Shown here: one piece after another, positions 1 to 10,984 of the stretch
Layout of the letters: each line of letters begins with the position of its first letter
Position numbering within the stretch: position 1 is the first letter of the stretch
Assembly (NCBI GenBank): GCA_015478945.1
Contig: JABUQX010125990.1
Coordinates: 1-42,500 of the forward strand
Length of the DNA: 42,500 nucleotides
Source: Trachelipus rathkii
Taxonomy: Eukaryota; Arthropoda; Malacostraca; Isopoda; Trachelipodidae
Reading direction: 5' to 3'
Position numbers and translations under genes: made by a program
Notes under the pieces: generated by a model
The model's input: only the letters and a program-made list of their open reading frames with translations
Told to the model about the DNA's origin: nothing
The model's database searches: none

Positions 1-1525
1 ACGGACTGTAAGGTGATCAGGAAGTCGGACATGCCGACCTTGTGACCGATTTGAAGAATATAGAGTTAAGTTGCGCTGGGGGCCTGTCGAGAAGCAGAGA
101 CTCTTTTTTTCCAGAGGTAGAGATGCATCCCTAAATTGTTGTTTTTTGGTTATGTGATGACACTGGGTTAGCAGGAGTGGAGGCAGGTGACTTTGTACTA
201 CAGTGTTTGAATTCTTATTTTAATGGCAATGAGTTTTGTGGTGGTGACCTGACGCGGTGCTTCAGGCGTAGGTCATATCTTATGGACAGGCGTTTTTCTT
301 AGGGGAAATAAATTGTTATTTGGCTGCGGGTTTATAGGTATGAAAGTGCTGCAGAAGATTATAGTAGTATTATAGTACGCATATACATGTGACTTAGAGT
401 TTAGGCAGGGTGTAGGTGGATTTAATGTTACGTTGAAGATGTGATGTAACATTGAAACAGGAGCTGGGCAAATGAAGGGGGGATGTTGAGTCTTGCTCAG
501 AGTGGGGATTGGTGAGAGAATTGTATGAAAATAGAGTTGAATTTAGGAGTAGATGCTAGATAAGCGAATTGAGTTACGATCTCAGTGTGTGGGATTGAAG
601 ATGGAAGTTTCGGTCGTGTAGTAAAGTGCTATTTGGGGTGGTTTTAGTGCAACCTTGTGATAATGTCTGAGGGCTGTTTTGGGGTTTGTATTATCATATA
701 TTTGGATGTGCGATTAGCATTGAGTTTGTTTGGGAATTATAATGAGTGAGCATAGATTTAGATTTGTTCTAGAAGATGTTTTAGGTTATTTTGAACGACT
801 CAAGAGATAGTAAGATGTTTCCTCACTCCTGCATAGAGAGTGTTGTTTATTAACGACAGAAGGGCGGAGGGTGTTAGTTTCGTTGGGTTGAGGATAAACG
901 TAGATTTGCTTCGTATGATGGGGGGCACGACGTCATATCGAGTTGCTCATATCAGGTAAGTCCCTAAGTAGGATGTTTGGAGGTTTGTTTAGGGAAGGGA
1001 GTTGTTGTTCAGGCAAACGAAATGGCGTATATATAGAGATGAGAGTGGATGATTGGAAGCACGGTCACGTGAGGATAAATAAAAGATGGTGTGATTTAGG
1101 AGAGGAAATGATTAAAATGTGAGAGAGGATGCCAACTGGTTGAACTATAACAGAAGTTAGGACTGATGTAAATTCACCATGTGCGATTTAGGAGTGGTCT
1201 AACATAATGTCCGGTTCTCTTCATAACCCATATGTGTATTCATATATGTTGGATATCCTGAAAACGTCGATCCGTAGTATGCAGACGAACGCTCTACGTC
1301 ACGAGACTATCAAAATTGTATGTCACTGAATTATAGACAGACATTGATTAGAAAGGTGCACCAAACTAGGAAAAGTAGACTTGAGAGAGGTAGAGACAGA
1401 AGATGATAACGATGAGCAGAGTCGAGATAACATATGTTACATGTCGAATGTAGGCCGAGAGGAAAAATGAGAGATATGTTAGAGCGGAGCGGATGAAAGT
1501 AGGATAAAGAAGAAAAAACTATAGC
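1..1525 (+). other. Purine-rich, gene-free stretch; possible ruined retroelement
   Basis: No open frame of useful length exists. The plus strand is rich in G and A, as is the sense (minus) strand of the Gypsy element at 23.3-26.7 kb. Two weak hints point to retroelement origin. First, 1057-1119 reads KHGHVRINKRWCDLGEEM and then a stop, which resembles the histidine half of the H2C2 zinc finger before a Gypsy integrase, but no cysteine pair follows. Second, a purine run at 472-482 is directly followed by TGTTGAG (484-490), the usual arrangement of polypurine tract plus LTR start. Neither is proof; chance in a purine-rich strand could give both. Confidence 0.25.
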
Positions 1526-1612
1526 ATAATGGTTGTGACTCTTGTAACTTTTTACCTGGGGGGAAACAGTCTTTGAATTTAATCAGGGACTTTGACAGAC
1601 GAACTATGCTAG
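1526..1612 (+). repeat. Isolated fragment of the trimeric satellite
   Basis: This stretch matches the end of monomer B and the start of monomer C of the satellite at 17.4-20.8 kb. It carries TGTGACTCTTGTAAC, then a T run, ACCTGGGGGG, an 'aacagt' block and 'aatttaat', in the same order and at about the same spacing as the core units. It is the leftmost recognisable copy, so the family spans about 19 kb of the window. Confidence 0.7.
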
Positions 1613-3151
1613 AGCGATTATGGGAATCCAAAATCAGCTGTCCAGACAGCACATTATCAAGACTACTTCGGCGAGAGACATGCCGAGGAAGTGGTGGATG
1701 TCATACCGTAGCCGGATAGAGGGTCTATACCATGGTATTTGAGACAGAAGCTTCATAATCACACTCATCCTGGCTTTAGCCAACTATTTATAGTGTTTTG
1801 CAGTGTCCTATAACCTTCGAACCCTATATATAATTATATATATTTATTGTATATATACGACTATTAAGTAAGGTATTCACTTTATAATATAGTAAAATTA
1901 TATATAAAGGTATAATAATATATATATACTATATATATATATTTTATATTGTATATTATTATAAATAAAAATATACTATATTTTAACTTTTCTCTAATGG
2001 AGCAATACACATTTCTATTAATTTATGCCATCAAGGGTGTTATAAATGTAACACTAGCTAATAAAGTACAGGAAAACCTAATGTTGATAATGTAAGTATC
2101 ACGATTATAGTTGTTGTGATGGTATAACTTTATACTGATGTATTCGTAGTGTCTATAGAAATATGACAACTCAGATGGCGGATGTCGGAAGACTTATATA
2201 TATGAGTATTATATATTATATAAGTATAAATATAATTATATATTATCTATTATATATAAAATATATTCTATGTACTAAAATCTGCAATTGAATTATTAAT
2301 CAAGTAAAGAGTTGACCATACTATATCGTATGATATAAGTTAAGCATACTTAATAAATATATAATGAGTAGATAATCAATTATTTATTAATATTAAATAA
2401 TATATATATTATTATATATATTATATTGTAAATGAAATAATATAGATAATTGTGAATAATAATTATATTCTATACACCAATGATGTGACTCTTGTAACTT
2501 TTTAAATGAGGGTATTTTCCGTTTTATCATAAAACATTTATATATTATAGATAATTAGTCTAGACTCAAGTTGATACATATATGGATGAGATTCGAGAGA
2601 TAAGGACAATTCATCTTCCACTCGTAAGTATTTAGTTTTTTGATATTGCGAAAAAGAGAAAAAATTGTTATTCGTTACTTTATTCTCTAATGATATATAT
2701 CGATAGGTCAGGACTAAAAGAAAATTGAGTATCATATACAAAGACGTCATGCGTGCCAAGTGGCGTGTTATAATCTCTTCTTTTTTTATTAACGTGACAG
2801 GCAACAAATGGTGAATATATCAAACTAATTTTAGAACAACGAAATCAAAATATTAGGTGCTTTATAGAGTATTATGCTTTTTACGATATTAATCATACAC
2901 ATGATATTGAAGCAGACGCACCATATATCTATAGTATGTGTGTTAGTTGTAAATTAAATATAATGACGTTCTAATGTGGTGATATTATTCCAAATTGTTT
3001 TTGAGTAAATATACTTTTTTGTTGAGAAACAGACTCTACAGAATAAACCTTATAATACTATATATTAAAAATTTTAGGAATTTTGTATAGGAGTCGCCTC
3101 TGATATTAATATATGTATATACACGTATGAATACTACTAAAAGTATGCATA

Positions 3152-3189
<38 letters not shown>

Positions 3190-3648
3190 TAATATATATA
3201 CATATATATAAGTATTATATACTTATATTATACTATATAAACACTATATATATAAATATTATATTATTTGTGTCAAAAATATTTTTAATATAGAATAAAT
3301 ATACTATGATGAACAGATTGGAAATTATAGCCATTCAATACGATATAGTAGTATCTTGTATAACTTTAATATATTTACTCCGATATAATTGGGATGAGAT
3401 ATATACATAAATATACTAATAAAGTTATTTTATATTATAAAATTATTAATAAAATAAATATAATGTTACGAAACATATTAGTATATTGGACGTATACTTT
3501 TATATATATATATTTATCGATACTATAATGTTACTATAATAGTTATATCTATAATAACAATATATGATTATATATATATTATTTTCATATATGATATAAT
3601 ATATATTTAATATATATATATATTATATATACTTTACTATATATATAT

Positions 3649-3682
<34 letters not shown>

Positions 3683-4150
3683 ATATATATTAATATATAT
3701 ATATATATAATATATATATATATAGTATTATATATTCAATATAAGTAATAATTAATATTTAATTATATATATATATATTTAGTATAATATATATATATTT
3801 AATATATTATTATATATATATATATATATATAATATTTCTTGTTAAATCAGACTTAGAAGCATTTTAGTCCCTTATAGGTAAATAATTAAGGTAATGATA
3901 CTCATTATTAAACTTTTATCTTTACTATTAGTAGGCTGGACTAAACAATTATTATTTAATTTTAGTATATTAACTATACAATCAGAATACTGTAAGTAAT
4001 AGTAACTTACTTTTAACAGGGCAGAAACATAACATAGTCTGTATATATATACTATATATATGGGATATGGTTTATATTTGTTTTCTGTAAATTTTTGGGA
4101 CATGAAATTAAATAGATTATAATAAATAATTTATTGTCTTGTACTTACTG
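1613..4150. other. AT-rich sequence with (TA)n tracts and one satellite scrap
   Basis: No gene seen. TA-dominated tracts lie at about 1850-1980, 2200-2270, 2395-2435, 3140-3260 and, most densely, 3500-3840. A second satellite scrap at 2484-2515 repeats TGTGACTCTTGTAAC plus the following T run. The open frames at 2538-2807 and 3873-4103 on the minus strand have the low-complexity I/Y/L/N composition expected of AT-rich DNA and resemble no known family. Confidence 0.6.
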
Positions 4151-5855
4151 ATAACATTGAAATGTATTAATTAAGCAGAAGTATATACTATACTAACTTG
4201 TAAAAGTTTATATAAAACCTAAATATGAAATATCAAATAACCTGTTTGTGTATGTAAGAATTTATTAAACTATATTAGGATATCTTAGTAATCCAAGCGT
4301 TTCTGACTCTTGTATAAATACCTTTATTCTACTGTAAGTAGGCATACAGTATATACTTAATATTTATATTAGAATATTATAGTATAGTTACGTACAACGT
4401 GACTTAATTGAAAGTAAAGATATCAGATCTTATCAGTATATTGTATTAATGTACTATATATAATATATTATATTATTCTGTACGAACTCACTAAGTAGTA
4501 GTCTCTAGTAAAATATAAGTCATGTTATCAAATAAAATATCCAAGGACCAAGGTAACTAGTACGAAGATGTCTGATCTAATGCTGCGCTAGTTCACATTA
4601 AAAATATCTAAGTACCTACTATCAAATAAGAGAAACAAAAAACTTGTCCTTAACTACTATATAACGTTTTTATTTTCAGTATATGACCCTAACCCCTAAT
4701 ATAGTAAGTCTATGTATAAAATCTAATATGTAAAGGATAATGTATGTGTAAAGCAAGGTTAAGTTATCAAATAATGGTGAAATAAATAAGCAAACGCTAA
4801 TACCTTAAACCTATAAATTATTGGGTCAATTTAAAATATTCTTGAATTAGTATTGATAAAAATGAAAACTTAGGCTTTAATTTATTTATTCTCATGTCAA
4901 TGGTTAGTAAGGTTTTGTAATAATCTTATTTTTAAATTCAATTAATATATCGAGGCTTAACAATTTTTCCTAAATATAATCTATATATAGATATATATTA
5001 ATATCTAGACAGTGAACCTACCTTATTGAATGAATAAAAAGATTCACTAAACATATTCTAATAATAGTAAATTGTAATTAATACCTATATATATAATTAA
5101 TATATTTTTAGTACGATCTTAAAAGTATGATCCTATGAAAATTGATAGATAAAATCCAAGCTTAATAAACTCTTTTAATTAAACTACTCACGTATATGGA
5201 TAACGGGGTATACAAACAAATTCTTTATAAATATTATATAGTCAGCACAGACATGTAAGAATAGTAAACTAATATATACTAAATATTATAATAAGAATGA
5301 AGTATCTTTGATATTTCGTCGTAAACGTGATGGGGAGCATTAAATTATATGTATTCCATCCCGTACGGTCCTAAAATTTATACTTGCAACTACATTGATG
5401 TATAAAGACATATGTGACCTAATTAATATAACCATGGATAAAATAAACTGCCAAATAACTATATATAAATATAAAACTTATAAAATAATGGTAAATTTAT
5501 AATTTATTGAATAAAACTTATGAAAATTCAGAATTATAATCTATAAAGTATATACACAATATATCAGAGACAATACGTATAGTTTTATATATAATATCTT
5601 TAATTGTAATATAACTATTTTTAATAGTGACTAGGTATAGGCAATCAGTTTATTTTAATTAATTTTAACATTAATTAGAATTAGTAAAACACTAGGCTAT
5701 GTTAAAACTTTGATCTAAACCCACGGTGATGCAGATATATAGTTAGACATAAAATATTTAAATCATCATAGTATAATAATATATATATTTTATTTTGATA
5801 CTGACTCCAATTAGGGCTTAAAAACTTAAGTATTAAACTACTATATTATATTCTA
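4151..5855 (+). repeat. Degenerate, AT-swollen satellite copies
   Basis: Pieces of all three monomers can be followed. Monomer C's 'gtacgactca' block appears near 4480, a monomer A-like piece near 4660-4720, and the A-to-B junction near 5350-5440: a 'gtacg(g)tcctaaaattta' block, then a 'caactaca' block, then 'gatgtataaagaca' and 'gtgacct'. Between these anchors lie extra A/T-rich bases that are absent from the clean core at 17.4-20.8 kb. Confidence 0.6.
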
Positions 5856-5857
5856 TA

Positions 5858-6016
5858 TAATTATCATATAATTATATATATATATATATATATTTTATAT
5901 ATATATATATATATTTACCATATATATATATATATTATATATAATAATATATAATATATATATTATATTATATATATATATATAATTACTATATATATTA
6001 TATAATATTATATATT

Positions 6017-6047
<31 letters not shown>

Positions 6048-6318
6048 TATTAATATATTATATATATGATATATATATATTATATATATAAATATATGAT
6101 ATATACTATATATATAAATATATATTATATATATATAGATATATATATTATCAATATATATATATATTATATATATAATATATATATACGTATATAAAGG
6201 TATATATATATAATTATATATTATATATAATATTATATTATATTTAATATTATATTATATATATATTATATAATATTAAATATATATATATATATATATA
6301 TTATTCATATATAGTATT

Positions 6319-6360
<42 letters not shown>

Positions 6361-6860
6361 TATATATATATTTAAATATAGAATAATATTATATATATTA
6401 TATATATAATATATATATATATATAGTATATATATAAGTATATTATATTATATTATATATATAATATATATATCATTATATAATATATATATATATATAT
6501 TATATATATATATATATCTTAGTATAAGTAATTACTTTATATATATATATATATATATATAATTATATATATATATTACTATTATATATTATATATATAT
6601 TATACTTATATATAATATTTATATATTTATATAATATTATATTTATATAATTATATATATTATATATATTATATATATATATATATATAATATAATATAT
6701 ATATATAATATATATAATATATATATACTATATATTATATGTATATATATATATTAATATAATATATATATATATATTATATTATATATATATATATATA
6801 TTATAATATATTATATATATAATAATATATATAATATATATATATAGATATAGTTATATA
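5858..6860. repeat. About 1 kb imperfect (TA)n tract
   Basis: The sequence is almost purely alternating T and A, broken by AA/TT dinucleotide slips and rare G or C. It is the longest simple-sequence tract in the window and could extrude cruciforms. It lies inside the satellite domain and ends abruptly at the island at 6861. Its exact length is unreliable because such tracts assemble and basecall poorly. Confidence 0.9.
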
Positions 6861-6866
6861 ATCGGA

Positions 6867-6893
6867 TAGGGGTAGGGTGCCTTGGAACCCCTA
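6867..6893. other. Short inverted repeat at a (TA)n border
   Basis: TAGGGGT (6867-6873) and ACCCCTA (6887-6893) are perfect inverted copies around a 13-base loop that contains AGGGTGCCTT (6874-6883). It sits where the 1-kb (TA)n tract meets the non-repetitive island. A similar hairpin occurs at 40835-40859, and the ten-base loop core recurs at 40554-40563, also against (TA)n. Confidence 0.6.
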
Positions 6894-6903
6894 GGGGGGC
6901 TAA

Positions 6904-7168
6904 TGGTATTCCCCGCCTTGGGTGTTTTATCAGGTAGCTGAAGAAAATATTCAAAGTCCACAAGAGGAAATTGCAACCATTGCCAACAAATTTGGATATA
7001 TCTCTGAACTTACTTCTAAATCATTAAAGCGAACTTGGGCTATGGTCATCTGGAAGCAGTGAAATCCGATTCCTGAGATTCTTTAATGTTATGGGGAGAC
7101 AGGATTGTGACATGGTAGTTCCTTGTACATTGTCTACGGCGAAGTTGGTTGTCGGATTGTTTGAGTAA
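6904..7168 (+). pseudogene. Coding-like island, two overlapping frames; unidentified protein fragment
   Basis: I do not recognise the family. Two plus-strand frames look protein-like, unlike the AT noise around them. The first is open from 6904 to a TGA at 7060-7062; after a splice-acceptor-like 'tgttttatcag' (6923-6933) it contains EEIATIANKFGYISEL. The second is open from 7028 to a TAA at 7166-7168 and contains SSEIRFLRFFNVMGRQD, ending in VVGLFE. The frames overlap by about 35 bases, as expected if one lost or gained base split a single exon. The island is flanked on both sides by (TA)n, has no satellite similarity, and opens with a GC-rich hairpin. It could be a terminal exon, a gene fragment captured by a mobile element, or chance. 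The joined product is not claimed. Confidence 0.33.
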
Positions 7169-7245
7169 CGGCGTGTATATATATATATATATATAGTATA
7201 TATATATATTATATATATATATATATATAGATATTATATATATGA
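7169..7245. repeat. (TA)n tract
   Basis: Alternating TA with short interruptions directly follows the TAA stop of the coding-like island. Confidence 0.85.
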
Positions 7246-8400
7246 TATAAACTTTTGGTGTTGAGACGACAATTCCTATTGTGGCAAAATAGGGTTTGAG
7301 TTGATATATCAGAAAACAGATAACATAACAATAAATGAGAACCGATATAACTATTTATTTATGCCACTTCTAAATTTTTTACTAGACGTATTATTAATAT
7401 ATAGAATGTGAAACAAACTACGAGTAGGGATTTACCAAAATAGCTGATTAAATCAAGAGCATTTTTTATACAGTTAAAGAAGGCTGTCTCATTTTTTTGT
7501 ATAATCTGCGTCAATAAAGACATGAATGAGACAAGTTGTAAACAGTCCGGGGAAAGATACGGTTGTAATCACGAAGAAGCTAATTAAGAATATTAAAGTT
7601 TAAATCTATGTAAACTAACGTAACTCAGCATAACATTCCTTAACGTATCATAAAAGCCCAGATACATTCAAATATTTAGAATTAAAATATATTTATAATT
7701 CTTTTATATTTATTATAACTTTATGCAGTTCGTGTTAAAAGAGGAGAAAAAGTACATTATGGCTTATAGTAACCCTATTGTAGCATACTTTCTGTGAGTT
7801 GGTGTCGAGACAACAGTTTTCTATTTTAATATAGAAGATTACATAGAAAGATAAAATCAAGACAAGATAACGAACTATTTTGATAGAGTATTCTCTTCAT
7901 TATATTCAGTTCCACAAATGAGACAGGTTTTTTGAACACCGCAATCAATAGCTTCGCTGTTCAATATAAAAATAGATTAAATGACTGTCTTTAACATTTT
8001 ACTGAAGTGGGCAACAATGCTTTAATTGACCATCAGAGATGTAAGATAGTAACTTACAGAAGGAAACAACATGTCTGTATATTCATCGTTTTTTTTATGT
8101 AGATACACTATATAATAATAGTATATAATACGTATATATCTACTAAATAATTTTTTCTAATATCTCTTATTACACATTTTAAACTTTATTAGTATAACTG
8201 TATTATTACGCTTAGAGAGTAGGATCAACATAATATACTTATTTATTAATTATTAGATACCACTAATAAATGAAAATGTAAGATAATATGACTAACATTA
8301 CATGAAATGAGTAAACTCAGCTATAATCATAGCTCTGTAGTATACTACTTTTGTTCGCAAATAATTATTTAGCTCACTGAACCCCATAGTACGCTGGGTA
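7246..8400 (+). repeat. AT-rich sequence with one well-kept satellite junction
   Basis: Most of this stretch is unassignable AT-rich DNA. At about 8008-8110 the end of monomer C and most of monomer A are clearly present: 'gggcaacaat', then 'tttaattgacca', 'gatgtaagatagtaac', AACAACATGTCTGTATATTC (8068-8087) and a T run. This copy is almost as good as those in the clean array, although sequence on both sides of it is not recognisable as satellite. Confidence 0.6.
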
Positions 8401-10983
8401 AATTCAAGTTCCTGAAGGAACATTTATGATAAGAACCATACCCTAACACATTGAGGAGAATGACCAAGCACCACAACGCACAGATGACCGAGCAGCATCA
8501 GTGTACTGCATGTATTCAAGCTCGGAACAACAGAAATCTCGCTGGCAATCATATTACGTAGGGCGGGCTTACAAATATGCGTGATAATAAATGGATAATA
8601 TATGGAAAACATAACTGCGAAAGTTAACGGCATGGGGAACCTGGAATAGGTGGGTTTAGGCGTTTATTGTTGGAGGTATACTTTTGTAACGATGTTTTAC
8701 ATGCCGCAGGGAGCGTCTTAAAGGTCTATTAAAAGGCAGACTATACCGATAAATAGTAGAGTAGTAGATGATAACGCTCGAGTGGGACCTTCAATTAGGC
8801 TGATCAAGGAAATCTCCGACTTGCATTGACATGCAATAAACAATAAATTACCAGCAGAGACATTTTTTGTGAGTCGGAACCGTGCGAACACGTAGGTTGG
8901 CTCTCGACGGGACAAAGATGTAAGTACAAACTTTTACAACTTATCGTCACTTCACTTGAGGGGGGTCCACAACGAGTAGTCCACATGTTAAAAACCTTAG
9001 ATAACAGATACGAACTGGATCGGAGGAAAAGGTCAGGCACAGAAGGCCGCACACAACAGAATCCAGGTAGAACAGAACACATGGTTGTAATGATACCGTT
9101 TTCGCGTCTAGCACATTAACGAGAGCGTCTCTACTACTTCGGAAGGACACCTAATGCTAAGTAAGCGCTGGCGAGGTAGCATCCTATTGGAGAATTTATG
9201 AAATCGCAGTCATGAATGATACGAGAGTGACTACTTGGAAAAGTACCAATGTTGCTTAACATATGCGTCACACAATGTATGGATGCAAATAATAGAAATA
9301 TCATGAACAATTGAAACTCATAGCATTCCACAACGTTGTTGGAACCTGCCAGTTGTAACTAGTTGGTAGGCACCGCCGGTCGCACATATCAGGGGACATT
9401 TGAAGGGGCGCAGAGCAGTTTTTAAGATTCTAAGTTATTGACGTTTGTAACGACAGTCGCACACTAACGTAGAGAGATAGACACTCTCAACATATCTCAA
9501 TGGACAGGATCGATAGACCTTGGGCATTTTTGTACGACTCAAAGTGCAAAGGTGCTCTTTCTATGACCAGAGTCGAATGTAAGGTTAATCTGTCCGCCCT
9601 CTGTTTAAGCATATTGCGTTATCTGTTCTGTGGGGCTAGAACATACTATGACGCATCAAGTATTGAGAAGACGAAGAGATATCGTCAAGGACCGATATAC
9701 CGCTACAAGAAGAGAATCAGTAGACACTGTTGCTCTATAGGTGCCTTGACGTTTGGGGTGGGACTCGGATTATATCAGGTTTTCTGTGGAAGGTTTGATG
9801 TATTGATCTCTAATTCAGTAAGCATACGGGTTAGCTCTGCAAAATCTATTCATTCGGATCGGAGGTACCTCTATATGATAGATTAAAACTAGTTACAGAT
9901 GCACACGACATATCCTAGAAAAGTTACCATAACCGTTGAAAGTATTGCGGCGTCTACAAATAATGTGGTGACTGAAATCGGCACATTTTACATCTAGATG
10001 TAAAATCTCGGAATAGATCAAGTACTAAAGACACTACAAAATGATTGATGGACAATGCTGCTTTGGTAGTAGATATCGTTACTCTATGGGATGGGTATAA
10101 TAACAGTTGTATCGGGATTTGAGGTGTGTCCAACATACTAGATCTGATACGTGCAGACGATCAGTGATCCTCTTGAAGAGATCCCAAACAATTTAATCTC
10201 CAGTAAATAAACTTATTAAAATTCCAAGTTTTTTTGGGTAGTCGAGTATTACAATACGAAGACGTCGGATCGTACGGTTGACAAACACCTCCATCGTAAC
10301 ACCACAGTATCTAACTACTTTCTTTGAACTCGCCAAAGGACTGATGGTACAACGATCTTTTGTGATCTACCAAACATCGACGTGGAGTTCAATGAGGCAG
10401 TTCGACTAACCTCTCCTAGAGACACACTAGCCAGGAGATCGAAAGCGCGTACAGGCGTTGATTTTAATATTAACTCACGGTGTTAGATGTGGATGTTAAT
10501 AAGTACGCAAGACTTATCTGAGTCCAATGACAACTATTTTACTGTCAAACCCAGCGGCATAGCGGGATCGACCTAAAGCAATTGAAGTGTGACTTGCATA
10601 GCTGAAAGCTAGCCCGAACCTATAACAACAACTCAATTAATTAGGGTGACAAAAGTGAGCGAGATTCTTTGGACTATGAAATCATTGGTTAACACTTACA
10701 ATACTAGTTGCGCATAAAATTTAATCGGTGTAGCTAATTCAAACGGTTGTGACTCGTTGGGTAAGCTATTTTAACGGAGGTGATCGCGAGATCATGTTAT
10801 TCAGTAGATCTCAGTTTCGTTCGGTCTAAGCTAATTTGAAGTTAGTATTTCCGCAGTTCCGTTTCGCAACCTTATTCAGTTGTCTATTACTGGAGTAGTT
10901 CTCACCATATAGCTTCGACACAATACTTATTTAGTACGCTGTGTTGCTACTTTACTCTTGAGAGAGCGCGAGGTACTAATCTA
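8400..10983. other. Repeat-free, evenly composed block of unknown origin
   Basis: For about 2.6 kb the AT bias, homopolymers, (TA)n tracts and satellite anchors all vanish, and the four bases are used fairly evenly. They return abruptly near 10985. The longest frame, 9500-9886 on the plus strand, reads 128 residues with no signal peptide, domain motif or family resemblance that I can see; several minus-strand frames of 60-90 residues are equally featureless. In more balanced sequence, frames of this size are expected by chance. I do not call a gene here. The block could be unique host sequence, an inserted element, or low-quality read sequence. Confidence 0.5.
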
Positions 10984-10984
10984 T

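Noticed and set aside
9500..9886. 128-residue plus-strand open frame
   Set aside because: No motif, signal peptide or family resemblance; it lies in a block of even base composition where frames of this length occur by chance, and similar frames exist on the other strand.
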